Of a stretch of DNA of 64,000 nt, positions 1-13,745 are shown in pieces (the stretch's first letter is position 1; each line of letters starts with the position of its first letter). The position numbers and the translations under genes are program-made. A model generated the notes under the pieces. The model did no database searches. It was not told where the DNA came from and worked only from the letters and a program-made list of their open reading frames with translations. This stretch comes from Blasia pusilla (taxonomy: Eukaryota; Marchantiophyta; Marchantiopsida; Blasiales), in contig CM114274.1 in the NCBI GenBank assembly GCA_050084515.1, forward strand, positions 38,936,001 to 39,000,000. Direction: 5' to 3'.

Positions 1-3000
1 TCCAAGGACTTGTATTTGGGATGGGCGGGGGAAGGGGTAGGAGGAATGAAACGAAAGGTGTGGATGGGAGGGAGGGAGGGAGGGACAAAGGGTGGGGGAA
101 GATAGTGTCAAGAGGGTGGAGTTGGGAGACAAATGACACATGAAGTAGGAGCAACGAGAGCAATGAGGGCAATGTGGCAGGTGGGGATAGGGCAAGAGCG
201 AGTGGGAGCGGCGGATAAAAGTGGGTTTTAGGGGAGGATGGAATAGCAATGGGTGGCCTACATTGGGAGAGACATGATGTTAGGAAGGAGGGATGATGGT
301 AGGAGGTTAATATTGTCAAAAATATGCTTGTGAGGAAGTTAGGAATAAGGAAACTAATCACACAAGGATGGAAATACGTCCACGTTTCACTAGCAAGACA
401 TGAGTTGTAGAAACGAGGCGCATGCCGAAAGGGACATCTCGAAGGATGAAGATCGTGACCCAAAAGAGAATGATCAAACGTAGGAAGAGCTCAAGTCCCA
501 TAAGAGCTAGGTTGCAGGCGCCTTGGAATCTAGCTTGAAACATGACTAAGCGTTTGGTGGCTTCTAACTTTTGAGGTCATAGTAGCTAGACCAAAGATGT
601 GTTTGGGATGAACAAGATGGCATTGGAAATCTTGTGAGGACATGGGTCCAACATATAACATCTAGACAAGCACATTAAATATAAGTTGTGAAAATGCCCA
701 AAATTTTCAAAACAATAGTTTGGATCTAAGGCCCTAAGAAGCTTCCTAAGAGAAATTCTTTGGATAAAAGAGAGAGTGAATTTATGCAGTAGTATATATA
801 AGTGGGAGGGTCTCCAAGGGAGTTTGGGAATTGAACTCCACTTTGGAAACCATGGGGATTGGACTAAGGGCTCGGGATTTATTGAGGTTTTGATATGAGG
901 CCAAGTCCAAGTTCTAAGTAATTGAGTTAAAATTTGGACACTAACCTAGGACCTTGACTTGAGGCTCAAATATTGAATTGCGGTTAGAGACTCCTTTGAG
1001 GTCCATTGTGCAATTGGGACCGCCAAGCATATTAACGCGAGTTTAGACTCCTAGACCATCAAGGAAGTCTATTTCAAGTCTTGAATGATTGACATGTGTT
1101 GGGGACTTATGAGTGAGGGGTTAGGCCAGTATTTGACAATATCTATGATTTTTAACCTTGAGGAGTGATATGAGACTCATAATCAGAGGACGCAAGGATG
1201 GTTGAACCAAACCGTTGCTAATGAGATTGTATTTATGTGCAAACCAATAATGAGAGCGTAGCTTGTTGAATGCAAGATTTTGCAACACACAATACTAACA
1301 TTCAAGGAAGTAGGTACATGAAAAAAATTCTTCATCCATGTGTTTGCAAACATTCTTAGAAACATCATGTTTCTTATCAAAATGCCAAAGATAGGCTTGT
1401 CATGACCATACGGATTATGTCGTAGAGTATGGTGTGCTGGTAGAGGCCATTCCTTATGTAGGACCGTAGTGGCTTGGTAGAGATGCGGTTCCATACATAA
1501 GGTTGGGGGTTACTCACTTGGGGGTGACTTTCCCAGTGGGGCCCGCTCTTAGGTTGGAGGATATAAGGTGGCTTGCCCTCAAAGAACGGTCAGTTCTTTG
1601 AGTTGAGCATGTTGCGTTGGGAGTTAGCCTTGGTAGTGAGTAGAGCTCTTGGCTATGGTGTTTCCCGCAAGCTTCGACCTAGATTCTCCCATCGTGGAGT
1701 GGGTTTGGCTCGATTGTATGTGATTGTAAACGTGTTTTATGACAGTAGATCTTTCACGGATTTCAGTTGTGGTACACTTGCGTTTGTGGATACTCTCGTC
1801 TATGTTATGTATGTATGTGCGTATGGTATGTCAGCGATGTATGTTGTATGACGATGTGGATTCGCACGACAGGCTTTGTAAGGGAATGAAATGACAATGT
1901 GACATCACTTTTGTTTGGGTTAATGAGGAAAAGGAGTTATTAAAAAAAGGAATCAAAGGATAGCTTTAACGAATTAAATATACGTCATTAAAAGGAGCAC
2001 ATTTTTGGAAAGAAATGTTGAGGAACACTTTTTCATAAGAAAAAAAGTGTTGAAACAATAAAGGTTTTTTTAGCTTTTGTGCATTTAGATAAAGGATGGT
2101 GTTGAATCATTGAATGGTGTGTAACCAAATTGGTTACCAAATATTCTAAAAATATCATAAAAGAATTGAAAGAGACCAATGTAAGGATTTTTTTTGGAAA
2201 AACGAGAACAATATGAGTTATTTGGACCATATCTTCCATTCCATGGAGGGAAAACGTTGTTCTTGAACATGCACTCATATAGTTTGTGAGAATTGAATCT
2301 ATGGGTTAGAATCGTCTTCCTACCAATAGATTCACTCTTGTAGTCCCACTTTGGTAGCTTGATTTTCCTCCTCCAAGTTGGAATCTATAATTTCAAACTA
2401 CTATAATATAAAACGCCATAACATTCAATTCATGAGGTTCATGAATCTTAAGCTCCCAAACGTATTTATTTAGGAAGCCCTTCAAGAATTCAAAGATAAG
2501 AGTATCAAAATTTTGGAAACACAAGCCAAAACCTAAAATATAAACCATTTTAAAAGTGGACAAGAAGCTTATCTACAAGTTTAAGAACACATGAAAACAC
2601 TAACTAAATCAAGAAATCAAAGATAATAAGAAGCCACACGAAATAACAAAAGGAATCCTCCTTAAGTATTGACCTCATCATTTATACGGAAATAAAAATA
2701 GAAAAAGTATATGAAAATGAAATGAAAATTCTTAAAAAAGCGGTTGTGGTCTTTCATATCGAAATCCAATATCATATCACTCAATCAAAGAATTCAGGTC
2801 TAATATTAGATATTCTAAAATGTTATTTTAAAATAATTTATTTACAACTAAATTACATCAATTTTACAATTTCTTTCTCAATTCTCTGACTTTCCACGTC
2901 CTCCCAAGAAATTCCATATACATGTATGGTGTCCCTTCATAATGTAAGCTAAAATTGAGGTAATAAAGTAATCTGAAAATGAAGATCTGACGCTATGAAT

Positions 3001-3150
3001 GACGCAACTTTACGTTGGATATGAAAATGACAAAATAAAAAGAGAACTCGAAATTCATTTGAGCTCATAATTTAAATAATAAAATTCTCCAAAAACATGA
3101 ATCATGCTACAAACGTTCCCGAGAGTGGGACTACCGAGAGAAAAGAGTTC
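1..3150. other. AT-rich degenerate repeat region, no gene assigned
   Basis: I see no convincing gene here. The first ~260 bases are purine-rich with GGGA repeats (about 60-90). They share a phrase (GGGCAAGAGCGAGTGGG near 190) with the right arm of the foldback element near 12.58 kb, so this may be a decayed relative. TATA-like strings precede G-rich blocks near 795-815 and 1,560, and from about 1,380 to 1,900 the composition is that of an LTR, but I found no paired copy. The open frames (up to about 100 codons) look like chance. From 1,900 to 3,150 the sequence is AT-rich and featureless. Confidence 0.35.
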
Positions 3151-3152
3151 TT

Positions 3153-3237
3153 CGAAACGAGCATCACGAACACACCTCCAAACTTGTACTTTTAGTTGAA
3201 ACGAGCATCACGACCACCTCCAAACTTGTACTTTTAG
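3153..3237. repeat. Two-copy tandem direct repeat (~42 bp)
   Basis: The phrase beginning GAAACGAGCATCACGA and ending CTTGTACTTTTAG occurs twice back to back, with a 2-base length difference. It directly abuts the GC-richer block that follows. Confidence 0.8.
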
Positions 3238-3239
3238 CT

Positions 3240-3850
3240 TTTAGCTTTCCCGAGAAGGCGGCACCTGGAGGGGGCATGTTAAGCGTCACCACAATCGCCC
3301 GGTGACCGGATCCACCGGGATTCTGCCCTCCCAGGGCCCAGGCTCCCAGCTCCCTCCATCCACGCGGGAGAATATTCTTGAGGAATAGTAAAACCAAAAG
3401 ACCTGAAGTAAGCCCAGCGACTCCTTTAAATGACTGTCAGTACCCGCCAGGTGGCGGTGGAGAAGGAGAACTGATTGCAGCAGAGTTCCACTTGGAGGAC
3501 GATCCCACGTTCTGCCCACAGTACCTACACCCTCTAAATTGCGCCCGGCAAACTCTGTCACATCTGTCACCGGTGGTCGCGGCGCTTTGTGCCGTAGAGC
3601 TCTTCGGCGAGTCTTCAGACTCTTCACACCCTGCTAGCACCGTTCGTTGTCATCTTGTCGGGAGGATCTTGCGGTCACTGCTGTCCATGTCAGTGCATGG
3701 TTCGCTTGTCGGATGGGTCTGTCAGTCGTGTTTATTCCTACGAGCCTTTTGACGCCTGGACTCTGGACTCTGGACCTGTAGTATGGTTCAGGACAAAGGT
3801 CCGGAATTTGCCTTTTCACGAGAGGCGCCTATAAAATAAAATAGCTACAG
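3240..3850. other. GC-richer island, no gene assigned
   Basis: This 600-base block is clearly richer in G+C and CpG than its AT-rich surroundings. Overlapping open frames on both strands reach 113-124 codons, but none matches a family I know. A three-fold CTGGACT/CTGGACC repeat lies near 3,755, and CCTATAAAATA near 3,829 could be a TATA box for something read rightward. The block could be a promoter or first exon, or a fragment of a GC-rich transposon. Confidence 0.3.
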
Positions 3851-6800
3851 TACAGATCTTTTGTCCTTTCCACGGTGCAACTTGCGCCTTGTTTCTTGAT
3901 TTGATCGATATCTTTCTTTCTTGCCAATCGACACTTGACAGGAGGTGGCGCTTTCTGCATCACCATATCATGACAGGTGTTCACTTACGAGGCCTTATGG
4001 TTGAGGTTTAGCATGTGATGTACATCTGTAAACCAGTCTGCATCCCCTATCCTTTGAGACGGATAACGGAGACCGAAGAAAATAATTAATACATGCTTGT
4101 AGAGGACAAGTGGATACTTGTAGTGGCCATGAAGATTTTATAATTAATTCTATTTCTAATCTTCTCAAGTGACGCTTACTACATCACCATATCTAGGTTA
4201 TATTACAAACATTTCTACTATATGTTTACAAATCAATAAATCATTTATTATATAATAATATAGATATGGTAGTGTAGAATTGGTTAGTCAATAAGAAAAA
4301 AATTCAAGTCATATTCGCAACAAGAAACAAGTGTGTCAAATTTGTGTGTAACATTATTAATCTCTTCTTTTCACGAGTTATAAGCTCTTCAAATAATAGG
4401 GGTACCTTACTAGTCATGAGGCCTTGAGGTTTGATGTGTGATATACATATGTAAAAAAAGATTTTATAATTACTTGGAATATCTCATCGACGTGGAATTT
4501 TCCTGCCCCTATTCTTATCACGTGCGTGTATTTTCTCCGGGTTCAACTTAGCAAGAGTAAAACATGTAGTAGCATCCTAAACTTCAAGTAAAACTCTATT
4601 TGTGGTAAAATTTGATGGGTTGTATTATGATATTAGAGGCTACTTGATTTCACTTGGCAAGATTCAAAGGATTTAGGGGTTTTCCGAGGCAGCTGGATTT
4701 CAATGGCTGAAATTCGAATCTGTGCCATATGATGTCGGACTAGGGAACTCTCATACTCGTGACACAAAATCACCAGGGTAACCATCGTTGAGGGAAACGT
4801 TGTGGAGGCCCTATTTTGGAGCTAAAGACCTACATTTTTAGGATCTAAAGCCCATATGGGTTCTTTAGGAGATGTCTCAGTGACCCGAACATGTGATACT
4901 CTTGTTTGAGAGACATTGTTGGGCTTGATCTTGGGGGTGAACATTCCTAAAACTATTGATTTTTATAAGTTAACATTTGTTCAAAGAGTTGGTGAACTTG
5001 CTGTTCCCATGCTTTTATATTAATCCCTTTTCCTTTTGTGCCTGTGCCACCCAAACATTAGTTTGGTGCCCGCTAGCTTGATTCAGAGTGATAATTGTAT
5101 GGTCATATTTTAGTGGTCAATATCGTTGATTCATATTTGAAAGGCTATCTTACTAATTGTCTTGCTCATGAACTTGCAATCCAAACGTACGGCATGTTTT
5201 CCATGTACTTCACTTTTGTTACAAATCTGCGTTCTCATAGTGATTTCCCTTTCTACCTTATCATGCTTTCATATTTGAAAGGCCTCTGTCACCTAACCTA
5301 TATCTACCTATTTTCTATTTTTTCTGTTCATGACATGTAGATGTAATTGAAGATGGAAACTTAGTAACCAACAAAAATAGCCATTCCTATCCATTGTGGA
5401 GGGATTTCCAATGTATTTAGAGAGTATATAACGAAAATGGACCTCCAAGTCAAGGCATGAAAGCAAAGTAGCCACCTCTTTAACGTAAGCAAGTCATCAC
5501 AAGTATTTAATCCAATGAATGGATTTGAGTATGAGTCCATCTTAAGAAGTTATCTCCCCAAGTCCAAAGGTTGCTTCAAGTGCAACTTATGTGGCTGATT
5601 TGACCAAATTTTTACATGAACTTTCATGCACATTTTCACTCATTTATTGCTCTAAGAAAATTGATATCACACCTAGGTCAGACTACGATTATAGATCAAG
5701 AATAGAAAGAGGAGAGTGTTGGATGCTCTAGAGCACAATGAGTCTAAAGATAAAGTATTGATCAAAACCAAGGTATTTGGGATCCAACAACATTTTTTTG
5801 AAGAAGGCTAGGGCAACTGAGAAAAAGTATTTATGCTTAATTTTTAGATCTAAAGTTATAAGAATAGGAACAAATAGAGATATCTAAAGTGATTATGTTG
5901 GCATGAGTAAGGATAAATCTTGTGAAACAATTATTACGGAAATATTGCGAGTTTTAGTACTTAGTCCATCTATGCAGAGTGAAATGATCCCCAAGAAACC
6001 CTCAAATAGGCTTAGTTTGGTCGATACATGAAAGTGATAAAGTTGCTTTGACTCTTGGAATATTTATTTATTTATTTTCTTGTTTGTTAAACTTGTTACT
6101 TGTGTATTGGATTATTAGGGAGGAGGAAGGACTTCTAGGAAAAACCTTTGTAGAAAAGAAACATACCCCAAATTCACACAAGTGGATATCTATATATTAA
6201 AAAAATTCCTATTTCTTCATTCTTAATTTTAAAAAATGAAAAAAAAACCATTTTGTTCTTCCATTTTGACACAAAATCACTTTTCTTATACATACTTCCC
6301 AAATTTAATATTTTTGAATTCTTTCAATTATAATATATAGATGCTAGTTCTCACTTCTTCTTTCTTTATTAGCACAAGTTTTCTTGTCATCATTTCCATG
6401 TTTTTCATATGGTAAAGTGTGATTAGTACTAAAAGCCCACTTTTTGATATGTCTATGATCTTAATTCCTCCCTAATTTTTACTTTAACAAAATTCCAAAA
6501 TGCTTCAACTTTCCACACTACTAAGAAGTTTGTTAAATGAATCCACAAATTATCTCAAAAATTTTGAATTTTGAAATGATACTCTTTAGATGTGGGAGTT
6601 TCCACAAAACATATTTTTTTAGTAAAGAGTAAAACTGTCGCGAATAGCTAAGTCTATGGCATCCATACCATCAGGGACTCTAGAAGCGAGTCATGATCAT
6701 GGGTCCAAGGGGGAAAGACCTTGGTTTGACCCACAAAAGTTGCAACCTAGACTAGTTAGTCACGAGACTAGGAAGGGCGATGGAACCACACGTGGGACTA

Positions 6801-8590
6801 ACACTAGGCCAGACCCGCATATGTTTTGACAAACATGAGATCTTAAACAAGGAGTGAAGTGGGTGCTAGCAATGAGGCTCGTGAAACATAGGTCCAAGCT
6901 CAAAGATGTGTTTGGATAGATGAGAGTTGCATAACTTGCAGAGGAGCCTCCGCCAAGACATTTTGATTCTTGATAGATAACTAGACAAATACTGGCCTGT
7001 GGGGCGCAAACCATGTTTGGGTTGAGGTCCAAAATCAAGGGCCTGAGGGGGAAAATGGAGAAGGTAGGATTTCCTCGGAGAACACAATAAGTACCAAAAA
7101 TTTTTGGGGGGAGCACTCTCCTCTCTATCTACTCAAGCCTTTGAACCCGTAACTAACTGTTCGTGTTTGGCCTTGTTTCAAGTTTGAGCTAAAGGATACA
7201 CCTTGAGGAAATTAACCAACACACTCTAGTTTAGGCAAGAGATTTGGGGAGATTGATCAAGGCTTAGGGAAGTGGCTTCATAGGGAGACGCTATGCACTT
7301 GGAGAGACTCGACCCGATATGCACTTCGCGGGTTCTCGGCTATGTAAGGAATACACAACTGGTTGAGTCTTTGAGACTCCGTCTAAGTCTTCCGCTTACA
7401 AAGCTCAAGGTAGCTTCAAGATGAAGCTACATGAAATAGAGGACCAACTCTATAATAAGAACTCTTTAAAAATTCAATCATAACCTCATGGATATCTTAT
7501 TTCCTCTCCCATTTTTTTTTCATTTTGTGTTGGATGGTGATAAATTAAATTGATTATCCAGTTCTTCTTTCATGGGAGCAGTTTTTGTTATTAGTTCTCT
7601 TAATATAGAATCAAAAGAAATATTCTTGATCGGTGATTTTCCATGGAACCAAAGCCCTTATAATAATGGAAAGGTTATTATGATATTATGTCATTCAATT
7701 TGTAGTCATAAATCCCAAAAACTGCTATGGCATTTGTGCCTCTTGTTTTATTTTTTAGAGGAAGGAAACAATTTTTGGGAAATTTATAGATTGGATATTT
7801 CAAATAAAATTTGAGAAGAAAAGATCCACCCAACTAAAGATTTCAGGCTTAACTTAACTTTGTGAAACGTCCAAGTTATACCATCACTTGTGTTCAAATT
7901 TGTTATTATATGATAATTTCTTTAATAAGCAGTCTCATGGGATGCACCATCATATCATTAAGAAATGTAAAGTTTGAAATAAGAAGTGAGTGTAAATTTT
8001 TTAGAATTAACATATTGTTTTACTTAAAAATTACTATCCTTACTCTACTTAAAGGCAAAAGATACTTCATCATTCTCTTACCAGGGTTAAAAAAACAGAC
8101 TTTATTTCAAATTTTAGAAAGATAAGACTACGAAGCGTCGAAGTGTTCTATTCATATATAACTTAGTGACTTAACTCTCACATTAAAAAAGAATAACGGT
8201 ATTTTCTAAAGAGACTCTCCTTAGATGTTAAACCCCTCTTCCTTAAATAGATTCACCTTTGAAAATAAATTCATATTTGTGGAAAATAATCATATTTATA
8301 ACAAGGATTCCATACCTCTTTTGTGCCAAAACCTAGGAAATGGCAACAATCTCACTCTCATTAGTTATTTATTTTTCATTTCCTCCTATAACTTCTTTAT
8401 CCCTCCATGTTAATTCTTCTTTAATGTTCACCCAAGATTTAATCATCATTTGGATGGGAAAAAAAACTTTTAAACCATCATATTATATTTAATATTACAA
8501 AATCCCTCTATTAACGGCAAAAATATTTCTACAATTAAAAATATTTCTCTTTTGGAAAAGATTACAAATCCACCTTTTTGTCTCCTTGTT
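3851..8590. other. AT-rich intergenic sequence, no gene recognised
   Basis: This is AT-rich DNA with only short open frames (maximum about 118 codons, at 6,760-7,116 minus, low complexity). A stretch near 6,650-7,450 resembles 400-900 in phrasing (for example AAAGATGTGTTTGGA), which suggests two old copies of one repeat. The frame at 7,572-7,814 contains a FLIGDF-like string reminiscent of endonuclease domains, but nothing else supports that. Confidence 0.3.
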
Positions 8591-8595
8591 GAAAA

Positions 8596-8625
8596 TCTAT
8601 ACTACTAAAACCTAATAGGATTTAT
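8596..8625 (+). mobile_element. Possible Helitron 5' terminus
   Basis: TCTATACTACTAAAACC follows an A, matching the usual plant Helitron 5' start (TC...) inserted after A. I could not pair it with a 3' hairpin and CTAG end. Confidence 0.3.
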
Positions 8626-8639
8626 ATATGTATTGACGA

Positions 8640-11600
8640 GTATCCGTAGGGCGTCTTGGAGGAGATTGGAGGGTAGCCTCAAGACGTCGAGGATGATGAG
8701 CTCAGACTTGTGGTAATTTGAGAGAACATGTTTCCCCTTTGTTTTGGCTCACTTGGAGTTGTATTGACGAATTTATTACTATGGGTAAGTTCCAATTATG
8801 AACATAGTTTCCTTTCCACTTTGGTAATCAGCCATTGATTCCCTACAAGAGGTCAAGAGCCAAGGAGGTAACTTGCAAGCAAATATTATTGTGGAAAGAA
8901 TTTCGGAGAGGGAATGGGTATACCCAAAAAGAGAGAGGTTTGGAGCTTATTCTCTCTTTGTTGAATCGTTTGGCATGAGGTGATGGAGCTATGGTCCTCA
9001 TTTCTTTGTGAGTAACACAAGTCTCTCATTAGGAGAGTGGGATTGGTTTGACATGAGAGAAAGATAGAGATTATGTGCACCATTTGGGATGATCTTGATT
9101 TACAAAAAGAGAATAAGAGATTGAGAGGTTTACAATGCGGGAGCTTGCTAGTTGTTCACTGGTTTTGCACGTTGGGGATTGTGTTCCCAACGTGGCTCAC
9201 CGGAGCAAGAGCCACTAAGTTTTTTGTATTTTTTCCGTGAGAGAGGCGTGTGAAAGCACTGCCCGATTTTGAGTATAATTTCAAGTATGGAGATCATGTC
9301 CGCCATGCTAGGGTTCTCAGAAGCACACTAAAGTTTGATAATTTCTTATGTAAAAAGTTCAAAATCTTATGTGGAAGGACCTAGTATGGAAGTGCTGCCA
9401 AATTATTCATAGGAGTTGCACGCACAAATTATACAATAATCGCCACTAATTTTAGATGGAAAGTTGAAGGGAGGATCTGATTTGATGATGTTGTAGATAA
9501 GAAAGTTAGGCACGTTGTAAAAAGAAATTATGCAGAATTTTGATGCTTGAATGCAAAGTTACGTCCATTCTCCATTTGTTATGGCCAACATGTGAGTGAG
9601 CAATTTCAAATTGTAGGGGTAACTCTTAAGGAGGAATGTAGAAAAGTAAAAATAAATTATTTTTTGGGGGAATCTCAAGGGAAACTTAATATTCAGAGGC
9701 AAGTAAGTGAAAAAATTATTTGGTTGATGTTGATCCAAGATTTGTGGGGCTTGGTGGAATTAGAAGTCAAATTGGAGCAAATTTGAGAGGGGGAAAATTA
9801 GGAATTAGCTCATTTTTACATGGGATCAAGTTAGTAAAAAGAATTGATTATTTACATATATATCAATAATTTAATTTACAAAATGGAAGTGCACATGTTG
9901 ACAAGCATGTCAGCCATATTACCACCGTCGTCCGTTGTTCATCTCGGAACTGAGCGTAAGTGATGAGTTATCGATCGCTAATCAGCTTTGTCAACATCAT
10001 TAAGACTAGTGCAAGAATCTTGTCATCAACTACTACACATTGATTGACTACAAGTACCAGCCAGGAATATCCGATGACCTTCTAGTTAAGTTTCAAGTTT
10101 TTTTCTACTCTGCAAGGTGATTGGTAGTTGCTTGACATTGATCAAGTATTGTGCCATGACACATGTAACCACAACATGCCGCCAATTTCCGTGTCTGCCG
10201 CTTATGATCATACTACATGATATTGATTGTGGAGCTGTACTAGCTTTGAGATGCAGCATTTATTTTTGATAGAGAAGGGGATGTCACTCCTTTTCGTATT
10301 TTACCGTTGAGTGTTGTGCCGTTTGTAGCCATTCCATGCCACCATTTCCATATTATATTGTTGTAATTGCACCTCACTATTGAGAAGGAGTGAGTATGGT
10401 CGACATCATGAAGTACAACTTGCTAAGTAGAAGAGTTTATCTTCACAAGTAAATTGGGATCTAGTTTGCAATTGCTCAGGAGAGACATTGACATGGTGTT
10501 TAGATTACCCATTATAGTCCTATTCCTACACATATGAGGGACTTCCAAATATTGGATATGCGTTCTAGTATTTAGGTTTGTATGAATACTAGGAGGATCG
10601 TGGATATGGGGTTAGGGAACATAGACTTATGTGGGATGTCTAGAGTTACAATTATGCTAGGCTTATGAGAGGATAGACCAGCATACAATTGGCCACACCA
10701 CGCTTCTTGTTACCACATTATACACATCTGAGTGGGAGGAAGTGTAGATTGAGTTTTGCATGTTTTAGGTTCAAGTGATTGAAGGGTTACTCACGAGGTT
10801 AAGAGTGATTGTACAAGGGGTCATGAGGGTCATCAAAATGTTCTTATGTGACTTTGTGAGATTACGGGGTGCATCCAAGAGTAGCCATAGAGGTTTTACG
10901 CAAAATTGACACAAGGTTTTAAGAGTCTCTATGTGAGGGGATGGTCTCAACCTCCATATATATCTTTCTCCGATGAGGAAGAGATCTTAGAGGAGGATTT
11001 TTTTAGTGCAACTCTACACACATTAAGCGATCCTACCATTTGGGCGTATGAGATGGACAATCAAGATAGAGGATCATGTAGATTTTTGGAAGTTTTGGAT
11101 ACAATCAAGTTACACGAATTCATCACAAAATTTAGGATTTGGTGTGATTCGCAAAGGGCTAAGAACCCTAGAGAGGTAAACTCTTTCACAACATGGAATG
11201 GTATGTTCCTACACATAGGGCTGAGATCCATGGACAATTACGATGAGTTTTCCCAAAGGTTTGCACTCAAGATTGATCTTTGGAGACTCTAGTATAACCA
11301 TATTACATGTCATAGATTGAGCCATTTCCACATGAGAAGGAGGACCTAGGGAAGGCTACTTTCTTTGCCACTAGTGAGAGTAGGATTGGAGTAGTTGCAT
11401 CATCTAGTCGGATTTATCCATGGTTCAATCCTATGGTTGAGTTCTTCATGGAGTTACGTAGGAACTATTAAGAGATACTTATTGAGAAGTGGTGGAGTTT
11501 CCATGAATTCCATAGGCCCAAGGGAGAGTTTGAGAGAGGAATTTACTTGCATGTGTTGGTTGATAAGTGTCTCTCAAGGGATGAGAGAGGCGTAGGCCGT

Positions 11601-11850
11601 TTCAGTCATGGTATGGGATGCTAGAGTGTGACTTGTGGAGATAGATGAGGGTTGCAATCCTTGTGCGTCGCACTTCATCTGCGTTGAGATATTTGTTTGA
11701 GATGACTTAGTGCATTGAGCCCAACATGGCTGGGGAGAGTATAGCAACCCTGAGATACATGCAAGAGATAATTGAAGATATTTTGGTGCACTATTATCTT
11801 GGTATTTAGATGCTATGAGTAAGTACGATATCATGTATGTATGTGCTTGA
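8640..11850 (+). mobile_element. Copy C of the methyltransferase/PHD Ty3-gypsy family (leader and gag only)
   Basis: This region aligns by eye with the leader and gag of copies A and B at 43.9-64 kb. The shared landmarks run in the same order: the CCCCTTTGTTTTGGCTCA phrase, GTCAAGAGCCAAGGAGGT, the TCTCATTAGGAGAGTGGG block, CACCGGAGCAAG, and a gag with the WAYEMD string. It is more diverged and AT-shifted than A or B, so it is older. I found no pol, methyltransferase or integrase downstream; a foldback element begins at 11,956. No LTR pair or target duplication was identified. Confidence 0.75.
10790..11650 (+). pseudogene. Decayed Ty3/gypsy gag (copy C)
   Basis: The readable part (10,906-11,292) carries DPTIWAYEMDNQDRG, then LHEFITKF, RIWCDSQRAKN and DNYDEFSQRFA. 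These line up with gag of copy A (SGPTSWAYEMDDRGRG...) and copy B. Gag would form the particle that packages the element's RNA. Frames downstream retain ESLREEF and LISVSQG, matching ESLREAY and LINVTQG of the other copies, but in broken frames. No zinc knuckle is recognisable here. The gene is dead through frameshifts and stops. Confidence 0.75.
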
Positions 11851-11955
11851 AGGCAATGACAATGGTGTCCATATTCCTACCAAAGTTGTCTTCTATACTT
11901 TTTTCTATTCACTATCCTCTTATACTAGTTAGAGAGCACGTGTGATGCATAGACA

Positions 11956-12772
11956 TCAAGGTTGCATGTGGATAAATTCCGTGTCTGCGGACATGTCTAT
12001 CCCATGGAAGGACTTGTCCATGTAGGCCCCACCTACCTCTTCTTCCTCATTCCCCCAAATTTTTTCCTCCCTCCACCTCCATTCCCTCCTCCTCCTTCTT
12101 TACTTGCCCTTGCCCTTGCAATCCATGTTTTTGGACATGTCCAAACTTGTTCGTCCTAGGGATGAACCACGGACTTGTTTGTTTTTGTGCAACCATGACG
12201 GGCATAGACTTGTCGTGAAACTTTTTCACACTCTAGGGTGGACTCTCAAGTGTAAGAGAAATCCATCATGGTATTGTCATTGTAGCATTAAGCGGGGGAA
12301 AGCCGGAGCTCAAAATGCTTAGCATGTGAGAGTTGTTCTAATCATAGATTCGATTGTAAAGCAACAAAACAGAATGCCTTACGATAATATTGGGCGACCT
12401 TGGGTCATCTAGATCTGATCACAAAGTATGCTTCATCATTTTTATGATTATGAAGATCAGACATGGTTGCCAAAAAACAAGTCTGTTCCTATGATGGATG
12501 GACGGACAAGTCTGAACATGTCCATGGACATGGATTGCAAGAGGTGGGATCCATACTTATAGTTCATGATGGAAGGTAGGGCAAGGGCGAGTGGGGTAAT
12601 AAGGAAGGATGTAGGGAAAATGGAAGGAGGAAGAAACGGGGGAGTATAAAACACGAAGGCAAGTAGGAGGAATGAGAAAGAAGACAAAGGTAAGGCCCAT
12701 ATGGACAAGTCCTTCCATAGGATGGACATAGATATGTCAGTAGGCACGGAATTTTTCTACATGCAACCTTGA
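11956..12772. mobile_element. Foldback element with long inverted arms
   Basis: The left arm (about 11,956-12,197) and right arm (about 12,463-12,772) are imperfect inverted copies. The outer ends share TCAAGGTTGCATGT, followed inward by AATTCCGTG, ACATGTCTAT, TGGAAGGACTTGTCC, GACATGTCC and CAACCATG, all mirrored on the right. The ~265-base centre holds no recognised gene. Long arms suit a non-autonomous Mutator-like or foldback transposon. I could not find a convincing target duplication, so the superfamily is undecided. Confidence 0.7.
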
Positions 12773-13517
12773 GATTGTCCCATTATGCTTGCCAAATATA
12801 TCAAAGGAATCTATTTCTCTTAAGATAATTTTGTGGCTTAATTTCATGTGTTTAGACGCATGTAAGATGGAATGAATGGCCACACAAAATTTTCATGGAG
12901 GTTTGGCCTCGGAGTTGATGGAATAAAATAAAGCCAACTTATCCATCAAGTGCATCACAAGAAATAGAGTGGATAACATGTAAAGTCGCTTCAATGGTAA
13001 CCTTTGAAGGTAAAAAATAAAGTAGTAACCATGCAACTTGAGCAACAAGAATTGGCCGTGCACTATGGGTCATAACAACATGAATGAAGGTTGCGAGCGA
13101 GCATGGTCCCCACTATTTACCCTACAAGATCCGTCCCAACGAACATCTCCCATCTCAACACCGTTGGAATCCACATCGAATGGATTTACAATGCCCATAA
13201 TTATTTAGAACGAGAAAAATGATGAAAATTGGTGAGATTAGATGCTCATAGATCAATGGATGAGTAGTTTATTGGGGTGTGTGTGAATTAGGACTATGAT
13301 ATGAAAAATGTGGGTGGCCACATATCAGGTTAGAGAGAAGGGAATTCCCACCAACATTGAGCATGTTGATCATGAAGCAAGAGAAATTGTAGGATGGGCT
13401 TGTATGTTTCCACATTAAAAAAATTCAGAATTGTGCTAAGGAGAAGCTAGCTTCAATTCAGAAGCAGAAAAATTATCCCATTTTGCACAGAATTAATTCT
13501 TTAGTTCATGGGTCTTG
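12773..13517. other. Intergenic sequence, no gene recognised
   Basis: The composition is mixed with multiple stops in all frames. I looked for copia- or gypsy-type motifs in both directions and could not support any. It ends in GGTCTTG, whose last three bases (TTG) are the left target duplication of the CACTA element. Confidence 0.4.
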
Positions 13518-13536
13518 CACTAGAAGAAATGGGTGG
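13518..13536 (+). repeat. Left terminal inverted repeat of the CACTA element
   Basis: It starts CACTAGAAGAAATGGGTGG. The first 13 bases are identical to the inverse of the right end, after which GGG is replaced by CCC and TGG matches again. Confidence 0.9.
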
Positions 13537-13745
13537 TTTTTATGACTAGACTTTAAATGACTCATCAGAAGAATGACTCAAATTATGACTTAAATGGTTT
13601 AGTCATCAAATTTAGGGTTGTACAACTCACCAAGTCATCTGCTTATGACTAACGTAGTTATCAATACCCTTTAGTAGAGACAAGTCATACTTGTTTTACT
13701 CGCCCAGTAAAGATGAGTCATAAACAACGACTGATATGTTTAAAT
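13537..13745. repeat. Left subterminal repeat region of the CACTA element
   Basis: It contains many short copies of ATGACT/AGTCAT/GACTCA in both orientations, matching the right subterminal region. In CACTA elements such motifs bind the transposase. Confidence 0.75.

Noticed and set aside
7572-7814. Possible LINE endonuclease fragment (FLIGDF)
   Set aside because: Only one short string fits; no other endonuclease or RT motif is nearby.
12830-13200. Suspected copia-type integrase or RT on the minus strand
   Set aside because: No diagnostic motif could be read in any frame.
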